Source: a virus. Taken from it: DNA of 35,153 nucleotides. Position numbers and translations under genes: made by a program. Where the stretch lies: positions 1 to 35,153 of the IMG/VR virus record IMGVR_UViG_3300012920_000120, one strand, 5' to 3'. The notes beneath the pieces were generated by a model. The model had not been told where the DNA came from. It did no database searches and saw nothing but the letters and a program-made list of their open reading frames with translations. Positions 26,912-33,555 of the stretch are shown in pieces (the stretch's first letter is position 1; each line of letters starts with the position of its first letter).

Positions 26912-27418
26912 ATGTTAGGAATAAATATACCCGAAGATGAACAAGGCAACTGGAAAGTAGAGATAGATAACGGAGAATGTTCTCTAGTTAAATTAAGTTT
27001 AGGTTACTCTATTATGAAAGACAGTCAATACGAATATGACGCACATCAATGGTTATGGGATAACGCAACAGGTGATATATTCATTGGTGGTTTAGGAATA
27101 GGTTTTCTAAATAAAGAACTGATAGATAATCACAATTTTAGTTCTGTTACTATTATAGAAAACTCACAGGATGTAATAGATTTAGTTTGGCCTTACTGTG
27201 CAAGAGATAGTAGATTTACTTTAATACATGCAGACATAGAAACATGGACTCCCCCTGCTGGCTCACACTGGGATGTAGGTTGGTTTGACACATATCTAGG
27301 CGACAACCCTCTAAGTATCAACGGCTATTTTTCCGCTATGAAAGCCAAATATGGGCCGTTCTGTGATAAGATGGGAACAAGGTTGGTTAATGATGATTTA
27401 CATGATTTTGTTGTTTAG
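26912..27418 (+). CDS. Methyltransferase/spermidine-synthase-like Rossmann protein
   Basis: A 168-aa protein with the core of a class I SAM-dependent methyltransferase fold. FIGGLGIGFL at residues 57-66 is the glycine-rich cofactor loop. E83 at the end of the next strand (VTIIENS) is the acidic residue that usually contacts the ribose. IHADIETW (D108) matches motif II, and WDVGWFDTY (120-128) lies where the substrate strand is found. The shape resembles small spermidine-synthase-like proteins. It is short, lacks obvious target-recognition domains and has a typical DPPY-type motif only in altered form (FDTY), so the substrate is unknown. GAGGTGG precedes the ATG. Placement behind the fibre genes could mean modification of a fibre or of a host molecule; this is inference. 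Confidence 0.65.
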   Translation: MLGINIPEDEQGNWKVEIDNGECSLVKLSLGYSIMKDSQYEYDAHQWLWDNATGDIFIGGLGIGFLNKELIDNHNFSSVTIIENSQDVIDLVWPYCARDSRFTLIHADIETWTPPAGSHWDVGWFDTYLGDNPLSINGYFSAMKAKYGPFCDKMGTRLVNDDLHDFVV

Positions 27419-27500
27419 CCTTAGTGTTGTTATCGGCTTCTTAGTAACATGGTTCTTACTAAAAGAAGATGATGTGTCGTTTATTTTGCTCGACGAGTAA
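27390..27500 (+). CDS. 36-aa single-pass membrane peptide
   Basis: Starts ATG ATG inside the end of the methyltransferase-like gene and ends TAA. The sequence has about 20 continuous hydrophobic residues (MILLFSLSVVIGFLVTWFLL) and then an acidic tail with KEDD and LLDE. That is one membrane helix with a short charged end. No strong ribosome binding site is visible, so translation would be by coupling. Its place as the last gene of the late module is where lysis or envelope-acting small proteins often occur, but there is no family evidence. It overlaps the convergent zinc-ribbon gene by 20 bp. Confidence 0.45.
   Translation: MMIYMILLFSLSVVIGFLVTWFLLKEDDVSFILLDE
27437..27468. terminator. Imperfect hairpin at convergent gene ends
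   Basis: CTTCTTAGTAA can pair with TTACTAA-AA-GAAG: seven contiguous base pairs, then four more after a two-base bulge, with an eight-base loop. A T-rich stretch (CGTTTATTTT, 27479-27488) follows on the plus strand, as in archaeal terminators. It lies inside the small membrane ORF and could act in both directions, or be incidental. Confidence 0.25.
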
Positions 27501-27657
27501 ATGCACTATCTTGCCAAAGGTGACCACACTCTTTGCACTGCCACAGGCTTATTCGCTCACGCTTACCATCAAGGTAGCGTGCTTGCAGCCTTCTTGGTAT
27601 GTGTTCGTGTAAGCAAGCCCTACACTTTACTTTGAGTTTGTCTAACAGTCTACCCAT
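27481..27657 (-). CDS. TFS/TFIIS-like zinc ribbon protein, 58 aa
   Basis: A small basic protein with a C-x2-C (12, 15) and a C-x2-C-G-H-x-W (41, 44) separated by 25 residues. Spacing, the LQ-x-R between the pairs and the CGHLW end resemble the C-terminal ribbon of archaeal transcript-cleavage factor TFS. The invariant acidic Asp-Glu pair of the TFS/TFIIS hairpin is not present; the matching loop reads YLDGKRER. If this is a TFS relative, it should not stimulate cleavage and might inhibit RNA polymerase. A generic zinc ribbon is the alternative. Its ATG shares one base with the thermosome stop (TGATG), so it is the last gene of the minus operon. Confidence 0.65.
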   Translation of the reverse strand: MGRLLDKLKVKCRACLHEHIPRRLQARYLDGKRERISLWQCKECGHLWQDSAFTRRAK

Positions 27658-29132
27658 CACTCAGCACCTCTACGCCCGATGACATCATCAATGCGTAGGA
27701 TGGCGCTAGTAACTTCAGTAGCCCCACTAATAGCACTACGAATAAGTGATGTTGGTTCATATACTCCATGCATGAGAACAATACCTCCTTCATGCACATC
27801 AGGCCCATAGAACTCAGGCACTGTGTGACGCATAGCGAGTATGGTATCTAGTGCGTCATACCCTGCGTTTTCTGCAATAGTAGCAGGTATTACCTCAAGA
27901 GCATCAGCGAATGCTTCTATCGCCATTTGAGCACGCCCACCTATAGCAGTAGCATTAGCACGCAGATGCATGGCTATGGCTAGGTAAGTAGAACCCCCAC
28001 CAAAACGCATAGAGTCACCATTTTTGATAAGTGACACGACACCAAGAGCATCATCGAACCCACGCTGTATCTCATCAAGTGTGGATTGAGTAGCACCAAA
28101 CAGTATTAGCGTAGCCTCTTTTTCTTGCGAATGCATGAATAGATAGGATACATCGTTGTAAGTTTCTCTCTTAATGAACACCTTACCTGTAGTAGAGGTA
28201 GCATCAGGGAACATGTGTATCGGCGCACCTACTTCATTAGAGAGCCTTCTCATCGTGCTCTCAGGAACTCTTTGCACTAGAGATATACCTTGCTTGCGTA
28301 GATAGGCTATGGCTGTATCATGAACGCCGTCACGACACACTACAACATTAGCACCACTACTGACTACAGCCTTTGCTGACGCTAACAACTTGTCTCTACT
28401 CATTGATTGAACTTGACTGTATGAGTTAGCATCAGTCACTTGCACTGATACATTATTTGCTTCCTTTCCTTCTGTTAGCCCACCGTTGAGTAGTAAAACT
28501 TCTACGCCGTCATCACTAGCCCAGTTGTTGAACTCATCTCCTCCACCAATGAAGTCCTTGTTTAGAACTACACCACGGAACAGGTATGAATCAGACAAAG
28601 CACCACCCGGTGCAGCGAGTGTTTTGACTTCACGAGCATCACCAACGGCTTCTATGGTTTCTACACACAATTCAGCAACCTTATCCTCGCATGCTTCTAA
28701 CGATTTACCAGTAATGGCTGTCTTTGCTATCGCTAGTAAATCCCCACCTGCGTCATCCATACCTTCTAAGCACTCAATAGCCATATTTCTTGCTACAGAA
28801 TATCCTTTGTTGACAACATTAGGATGTAAGCCCTTAGCAAATAAATTCTCGCTGTTGGCTAATAATTGACTAGCAAGCACTACTGTGCTTGTAGTTCCAT
28901 CGTAAGCATTAGATTCTTGCATCTTAGATACTTCTACTACCATTTTAGCAGCAGGGTGTGCTGTATCTACCTCTCGCAAGATAGTAGCGCCGTCATTGGT
29001 AACGATAACATTACCACCACCGTCTACCATCATCTTGTCCATACCTAATGGCCCAAGGGTTGTTCTTACAGTTTCAGCGATTCGCTTCACTGCTTCTATA
29101 TTCAGTCTTTGTGTTGTATTACTTTCAGTCAT
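27657..29132 (-). CDS. Group II chaperonin (thermosome subunit)
   Basis: A 491-aa subunit, shorter than the usual ~540-550 of cellular thermosomes. The ATPase motifs are recognisable: TLGPLGMDKM (25-34), NDGATIL (46-52), DGTTS (78-82), the QRGFDDAL helix with the second catalytic Asp at 361, GGG (378-380), ENAGYD (421-426) and the LRIDDVI end (479-485). The glycine before DGTT is replaced by Tyr (YDGTT), and the usual [VI]PGGGA is RFGGGST. The apical part (about 190-340) is compact. Group II chaperonins fold proteins in archaea in two stacked rings. Here it may fold virion or replication proteins, alone or mixed with host subunits. It overlaps the exonuclease gene by eight bases. Confidence 0.95.
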   Translation of the reverse strand: MTESNTTQRLNIEAVKRIAETVRTTLGPLGMDKMMVDGGGNVIVTNDGATILREVDTAHPAAKMVVEVSKMQESNAYDGTTSTVVLASQLLANSENLFAKGLHPNVVNKGYSVARNMAIECLEGMDDAGGDLLAIAKTAITGKSLEACEDKVAELCVETIEAVGDAREVKTLAAPGGALSDSYLFRGVVLNKDFIGGGDEFNNWASDDGVEVLLLNGGLTEGKEANNVSVQVTDANSYSQVQSMSRDKLLASAKAVVSSGANVVVCRDGVHDTAIAYLRKQGISLVQRVPESTMRRLSNEVGAPIHMFPDATSTTGKVFIKRETYNDVSYLFMHSQEKEATLILFGATQSTLDEIQRGFDDALGVVSLIKNGDSMRFGGGSTYLAIAMHLRANATAIGGRAQMAIEAFADALEVIPATIAENAGYDALDTILAMRHTVPEFYGPDVHEGGIVLMHGVYEPTSLIRSAISGATEVTSAILRIDDVIGRRGAE

Positions 29133-29739
29133 TCCAATCTACCTCAATTTCAACTATAGAGCCATCCTCCATATTTCGGCTCTTTACGATGCCGTTGTCT
29201 ACGCCATACTTGTATAGGTCGTAGGTCAACTGACAATCTTTGAGGCAGTAGTCGGCTACCTCAAGATACTTACCTTCCCGCCATGCTGCGGGTGCGTCAC
29301 TGCTTTGCATACTCTTTGATAGGTCGAGTGTGCTACGAGTGAGTGTGTCTAGTGTGGTGTGAACTTTACCAACAGCCAATGCTGCTTTATCAATGAGTAT
29401 TTTGGTATCAATGATACTATCGCTCTTACCAATCAACTCACCAGCAGTCCAACAATCTAATGCTGCGTTTAAAACAGGTAAGTCGAATTTACGAATGTTG
29501 TGACCCAGTATCTTACCGCCACTGTCTAAATGCTTCTGTAAGTGGTCACCAAGTGTGCGTGGGTGTAGAGGGTGAACAGTAGCATTGACCATTTCTATAT
29601 CTTCTTTAGCAAACACATGACCGTCATTACCATCCCATGTGGCTACGACAGTAGGCTCGAACAAAGAGTGTTTATCCCATCCACCTATCTCCCAAGAGTA
29701 GTTTCCAGTCTCTATGTCTAATGCCATTATGCCACTCAT
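29125..29739 (-). CDS. DEDDy-type 3'-5' exonuclease (RNase H-like fold)
   Basis: A 204-aa stand-alone exonuclease domain. Exo I is ALDIETG (D8, E10), Exo II is GHNIRKFDLPVL (N81, D86), and Exo III is YCLKD (Y164, D168), which defines the DEDDy subtype shared by family B DNA polymerase proofreading domains and YprB-like nucleases. No polymerase domain follows, and the C-terminus is a short acidic tail. It probably trims 3' ends during viral replication or repair, or proofreads in trans. The ATG at 29739 has GAGGTG about nine bases upstream. It is followed by the chaperonin gene with an eight-base overlap. Confidence 0.85.
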   Translation of the reverse strand: MSGIMALDIETGNYSWEIGGWDKHSLFEPTVVATWDGNDGHVFAKEDIEMVNATVHPLHPRTLGDHLQKHLDSGGKILGHNIRKFDLPVLNAALDCWTAGELIGKSDSIIDTKILIDKAALAVGKVHTTLDTLTRSTLDLSKSMQSSDAPAAWREGKYLEVADYCLKDCQLTYDLYKYGVDNGIVKSRNMEDGSIVEIEVDWND

Positions 29740-29772
29740 ATTACAGCCACCTCACATCTAGTTTTTGAAACT

Positions 29773-31179
29773 TCACACATCTGCCTCTTTCAAACGAATA
29801 TACACTACTGACGCATCCTTTGCTGCATCAAATAGATGCGCCCCCCATTTAGAAAAGCGGTTGAAAGCAGTGCCCCTAGTTATCTGTTCAGTAAGACAAT
29901 ACTGTTTGATAACAGCAGCCTTCTTTCGCCACCCCTCCCCTTTCTTGTCTAACTCTACAGGCGAGACTAAGTTGTATGCAGCCTTCCAGTTCTTAGCATG
30001 ATTAGCCTTCTCGGTTTGTTTAGCACCTACTTCTACTTCGCCCTCAAGCCATAGTATTAGATTTTTGAATAAGTCATAAATGATTTCTTTTGCCATGTCT
30101 AAATGGTCACCAGTGACCACCCACTTCTCATCCATCATGGCTATGTGAGTAGCGAGGATAACAGAATAGTTCTCCATGGCGGGAACAAATGAAGATACTA
30201 CATTCGCTATGGCGAAGTTCAAATCGTCTAATAGTGAATACAAATCCTCAACCAAATCATAGGTGGCTGCGTAGAAAGAATCATCAGCAGTAAACACTTC
30301 ATGCATTACTGACTGAACTAAATCTTCTTGCTCCTCACGAGTCATACCATCCCACTCAGCGAATCCAACTTCGGTTAAGTCTAGTATGCGGTCACGCAAC
30401 CGCTTTTGTAGCCCTTCAAAATATTCAATGATTTCTTCGTATGACAACTTCTGTTTGGGAGTCTTAGTAAATGCTCTTTCCATACGCTTCATACTCACAC
30501 CCATACGCCTATCCATATCCCAGTCAGACCAATACAATAGAACACGCTGAAAGATACCCTTTGTCAAGACATACTCTTTGACACCCGCAGGTGGGTAGGT
30601 AGTAATCCATAGTGAGACAAGTGATTCAGTTTCAATACGACGACCACTCAAATGTTTTACGAGTATGTTTGAGTTACTACCGATGGGGTTACAAGCAGAC
30701 TGTAGATACAGAACAGTCTCTTGCGAGTGTTTACCCGGATTGAGAATGATACTACCTTCATCGAAGTTCAGTGCTTTTTGACCGGCTAACATACCTTTTG
30801 TTTGAACGGCTACTTCTTCCTTCTTACCGTTCTCATCAACGATGACCTCTTTGGTAACACCTCCGATAAGACCTGCATCCGAACCCGAGGTATACATGTC
30901 CTGTTCTAACCCACAGTCTTTCAACACATCTCCTATGAATTCCCACGCTACAGATTTACCAGTCCTTGAAGGTTGAATCCAAAACACATGCACACGAGGG
31001 TCAAGATGGCTAGCATCCCATGGAATACGAATGAATGGCGCTGCTATTTGTCCTTGGATATAGAAGAAAGATAACATAGCAGGTATCTCATTGTCTATAC
31101 TTGTTCTACTGAACCTATCTACATAGCCCTCAAAGAAGGGATATTTCTTTACTGCAAGGTAATCTGTAACTTCTCTCAT
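29773..31179 (-). CDS. P-loop ATPase, probable replicative helicase
   Basis: A 468-aa protein. A Walker A-like QPSRTGKS lies at residues 69-76, with Gln in the place of the first Gly, and a Walker B NFDE at 138-141. Next come a polar sensor-like stretch (SLWITTYPP, about 189-197) and a GIFQR segment (208-212) that could be an arginine finger. The C-terminal ~200 residues are helical and end in a winged-helix-like part (KKAAVIKQYCLTEQITRGTAFNRFSKWG). The order resembles hexameric helicases of the MCM/superfamily 3 or DUF3987-like type in viral replication modules. I cannot choose between them. GAGGT precedes the ATG and two TATA-like elements lie upstream, so this gene may lead its own transcript. 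Confidence 0.65.
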   Translation of the reverse strand: MREVTDYLAVKKYPFFEGYVDRFSRTSIDNEIPAMLSFFYIQGQIAAPFIRIPWDASHLDPRVHVFWIQPSRTGKSVAWEFIGDVLKDCGLEQDMYTSGSDAGLIGGVTKEVIVDENGKKEEVAVQTKGMLAGQKALNFDEGSIILNPGKHSQETVLYLQSACNPIGSNSNILVKHLSGRRIETESLVSLWITTYPPAGVKEYVLTKGIFQRVLLYWSDWDMDRRMGVSMKRMERAFTKTPKQKLSYEEIIEYFEGLQKRLRDRILDLTEVGFAEWDGMTREEQEDLVQSVMHEVFTADDSFYAATYDLVEDLYSLLDDLNFAIANVVSSFVPAMENYSVILATHIAMMDEKWVVTGDHLDMAKEIIYDLFKNLILWLEGEVEVGAKQTEKANHAKNWKAAYNLVSPVELDKKGEGWRKKAAVIKQYCLTEQITRGTAFNRFSKWGAHLFDAAKDASVVYIRLKEADV

Positions 31180-31195
31180 AACTCTACCTCTTTTA

Positions 31196-31208
31196 CTGCT
31201 TTATATAC
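31196..31208 (-). promoter_or_regulatory. TATA-like element, proximal copy
   Basis: Minus-strand GTATATAAAGCAG. Its TATATAA core is centred about 26 bp before the helicase-like gene's ATG, so transcription from it would start close to that ATG and give a nearly leaderless mRNA. It is an exact copy of the distal element. Confidence 0.5.
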
Positions 31209-31234
31209 TAATACTAAATGTTCAGTGTTTGATG

Positions 31235-31247
31235 CTGCTTTATATAC
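31235..31247 (-). promoter_or_regulatory. TATA-like element, distal copy
   Basis: The same 13-mer, GTATATAAAGCAG, 39 bp further upstream and overlapping the stop codon of the XPF-like gene. A start about 25 bp downstream would give a leader of some 35-40 bases that includes the GAGGT ribosome binding site, so it is the better promoter candidate of the two. Confidence 0.5.
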
Positions 31248-31950
31248 CCCGTCTACGCCTAACATTTCTTTCGATGTGAACAGGTGATTCACTTGTCAAA
31301 GTCTCTACAATCAGTTGTCTTTTCTTATCACCTAACCCCTTTACTTGTTTAAGAGATTCAGGGAAGCACATCTCTTCTAGGCTACCACATTTAGTAAGTA
31401 ACCTTTCTGCTAATTCAGCACCTACACCCGGTATAGTAAGTAGCATATCTACTCTTACATCGTTAGTAGACACTCTCCTGATAGCATGAGCACCATGCTT
31501 ACTAGCGGGCTTGTGTAACTTGTTGTGTAGTTTTGTGATGAACATGGCAGCCTCACTGATGTTAGCAGTGAAGAAAACTTGACACTCGAAGTCAGCCATG
31601 ATTCTAGCGATAGTGCCAGTCAATTCATTTTGCACTCTACTATGTGTTAGATGTCTACCTTGCTTCTTAGCGAATGCAACATACTTAGCGATAGAGCCAT
31701 GGATGACTAGAAAGAAGCGCTCATAATTAGCATCCATGTTGTCGAGTTGCCTCCACAAATGACCACTATGACTTGACTGAAATAAATCGGTAACACTTTT
31801 TGCTTCTACACACGCAGCACCTAATAGATAATCACCTACTACCAAAGGTTGTCTTACTACATTAAGCCCTTCCTTCTTAGCCCTTCGTTCTATAGATTCG
31901 CAAAGAGCACCACGCTCATTAGAATCAATGATTAAATCAGGCTTTGCCAT
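31240..31950 (-). CDS. ERCC4/XPF-Hef type structure-specific nuclease
   Basis: A 236-aa nuclease without a helicase domain. The ERCC4 nuclease motifs are IIDSNERG (D9, E12, R13), VVGDYL (D40) and VEAKSVTDL (E49, K51, D55). The usual E-R-K triplet is E-A-K here. A tandem helix-hairpin-helix follows at about 165-220: TIPGVGAELAERLL, then VKGLGDKKRQLI. XPF, Mus81 and archaeal Hef nucleases cut branched or flapped DNA, so a role in processing replication intermediates or recombination is likely. The start is the ATG at 31950, which has GGTGAG upstream and begins MAKPDLIID; a start at 31989 would only add unrelated residues. It overlaps the zinc protein gene by 14 bp. Confidence 0.88.
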   Translation of the reverse strand: MAKPDLIIDSNERGALCESIERRAKKEGLNVVRQPLVVGDYLLGAACVEAKSVTDLFQSSHSGHLWRQLDNMDANYERFFLVIHGSIAKYVAFAKKQGRHLTHSRVQNELTGTIARIMADFECQVFFTANISEAAMFITKLHNKLHKPASKHGAHAIRRVSTNDVRVDMLLTIPGVGAELAERLLTKCGSLEEMCFPESLKQVKGLGDKKRQLIVETLTSESPVHIERNVRRRRGI

Positions 31951-32167
31951 TCTTCTCACCCTGATTTTTATGATGGTGACAATACCCATCTATTACTATC
32001 GCTCTACATCTTTTACCTGATTTAGAGAAACCCTTACAGAAGTATTCTTCCGGTAAGTTATCTCTATCGCTTAAACATGATAAACAAACAGTGGTTGATT
32101 TTTTAACACGACAACCTAAACCTTTACCACAAATAACACATTGTCGTGCGTGTATTGTATGTTTCAT
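31937..32167 (-). CDS. Cys-rich double zinc-binding protein, 76 aa
   Basis: Two metal-binding clusters are visible. The first is CVIC (10, 13), C19 and CLSC (28, 31). The second is C44, C54 and C63 with HHH (64-66), in the pattern C-x-G-x(3)-G-x-x-C-R...G-x-C-x-H that recurs in small uncharacterised zinc proteins. Basic residues dominate the rest. It could bind DNA or RNA or act as a replication accessory. It lies between primase and XPF-like nuclease, with its stop inside the latter. Function unknown. Confidence 0.7.
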   Translation of the reverse strand: MKHTIHARQCVICGKGLGCRVKKSTTVCLSCLSDRDNLPEEYFCKGFSKSGKRCRAIVIDGYCHHHKNQGEKNGKA

Positions 32168-33271
32168 TTAATCACCTATACTACCGTCAAAATAACGGCA
32201 CTTACCAAGACATAACCCATCGTATTCAAGTGTAGCGCATGACGCTGCTGAGTATCCGTTATTACCAGCCCCACCGTAAACTATGTTTTCTACTTGTTCA
32301 CGAGTGATTCTAGGGTTATAGTCCACCCACCCTTGCTCTTCTATGATACGAATAATTCTCTCTACATGACCTGCTTTTATCTCATTAGCAATAGCATCGG
32401 GAGGGAAGAACCAACGAAACCTAGCCGCTAAAAATGAGGCTAAATGAAATCTTGCTTTGTGTGTAGGGTTACCTTCACCCAGCGCTGATTGAGCCAAGCA
32501 TGGTAACACTATAATATCACCAAGTGTAATGTCAGGTAAACCATCAACCTTCTCTACATGCTTCTTGAAAGGACTCTTACGCTGAGCCACAGTGATTTGT
32601 ATATCCGTCTGACCATGCTCTATGTATCCACTAATAGGCTCTTGTGCTTTTTCCATCAGTCCGTCATGATTCAGGTTTAGTATTGAATGACTATCTAGTG
32701 GTATGCTCCAACAACCTCTCTTGCTGTTATAAGAGTTAGGAATACGAATCATACCTGATGTATCAAACGCCACAGTAGGGTCATTACACGACAGGTTCAG
32801 TTTCTTATGCCATGATGATATTAGTTTTCTACCACCCTCTTTGACTCTAGCAACACTGTATCCATCTGAGGGAGTGTGAATGTTCCTCAATGGAATCCAG
32901 AAATGAAAGCCACCACCACTAAACCAAACATAGTGCCTAACATCTTCGTGTAACAAAAAACGATGTAGCCTTTTAACCTGTTCGTGCATGAACGCAAAGT
33001 CTACATCAGCGCCACGCTGTTTGAAATCTTTACAATCAAAATCCATGACGAAGTGACGGATGATGGGTGTATCGTAATCTACTCTATGGTTTCTAGGTGG
33101 CTTGGTTGCTCGGTATCCGTATGCTGTGAAGTATACATTACCACTACCGTTCTTACCTTTCCAGTATCGTTCTAACTCTTCCCAGTTTCTAACACAGTAA
33201 CGCCCCCCTTGCTTTCCATTGGAGGCTATCTCTAATACCTCACGAGGGAAGTCGAGTGTGATAAAAGACAT
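32168..33271 (-). CDS. Archaeo-eukaryotic primase, PriS core fused to PriL-like Fe-S region
   Basis: A 367-aa protein. The catalytic core has FVMDFDC (D77, D79), the nucleotide-binding motif SGGGFHFW (118-125, H123) and a third acid in AFDTSGMIRIPNS (D170), all hallmarks of the archaeo-eukaryotic primase superfamily. The last ~115 residues carry four cysteines, C258, C345, C354 and C358, in a PriL-like setting (LPCL, KARFHLASFL, SCATLEYDGLC, CRYF), which would hold an iron-sulfur cluster. In archaea PriS and PriL are separate subunits, so this is a compact one-chain version. It should make primers for viral DNA synthesis, possibly with the helicase-like ATPase. The stop touches the next ATG (TAAATG). 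Confidence 0.85.
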   Translation of the reverse strand: MSFITLDFPREVLEIASNGKQGGRYCVRNWEELERYWKGKNGSGNVYFTAYGYRATKPPRNHRVDYDTPIIRHFVMDFDCKDFKQRGADVDFAFMHEQVKRLHRFLLHEDVRHYVWFSGGGFHFWIPLRNIHTPSDGYSVARVKEGGRKLISSWHKKLNLSCNDPTVAFDTSGMIRIPNSYNSKRGCWSIPLDSHSILNLNHDGLMEKAQEPISGYIEHGQTDIQITVAQRKSPFKKHVEKVDGLPDITLGDIIVLPCLAQSALGEGNPTHKARFHLASFLAARFRWFFPPDAIANEIKAGHVERIIRIIEEQGWVDYNPRITREQVENIVYGGAGNNGYSAASCATLEYDGLCLGKCRYFDGSIGD

Positions 33272-33272
33272 A

Positions 33273-33551
33273 TCAATCCCTACTCTCCAAAATATAGACC
33301 TGCTTCATTATTTCACTGACAATAGAATTGAATGTGTTTGATATGTTGGGGGAGGTTAACATTGATGGATGGATAGTTATGTAGAAGCACGATAGAGTTT
33401 CTTCGTTGCTAGGTTTGTTTGCCATATCAACGCTGATTCTCTTATGTTTACCAACTCTCGCTAGCCGAACATTGAACTCAAGATTAGGCCACTTGACAGA
33501 AAGACCCAACCTAATAGTTTCACAAGCAACTTCCAAACCCTCTCTATCCAT
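33273..33551 (-). CDS. Unknown 92-aa replication-module protein
   Basis: I do not recognise this protein. It is small and mixed alpha/beta, with a helical start (DREGLEVACETIRLGLSVKWP), a basic strand (VRLARVGKHKRISVDM) and a helical C-terminus (NTFNSIVSEIMKQVYILES). It lies between the Cas4-like nuclease (four bases away) and the primase (one base away), so it is cotranscribed with replication genes and may assist one of them. Confidence 0.6.
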   Translation of the reverse strand: MDREGLEVACETIRLGLSVKWPNLEFNVRLARVGKHKRISVDMANKPSNEETLSCFYITIHPSMLTSPNISNTFNSIVSEIMKQVYILESRD

Positions 33552-33555
33552 AACA

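Noticed and set aside
28486-28869. A plus-strand open frame opposite the thermosome
   Set aside because: The thermosome frame is certain and this product resembles no protein.
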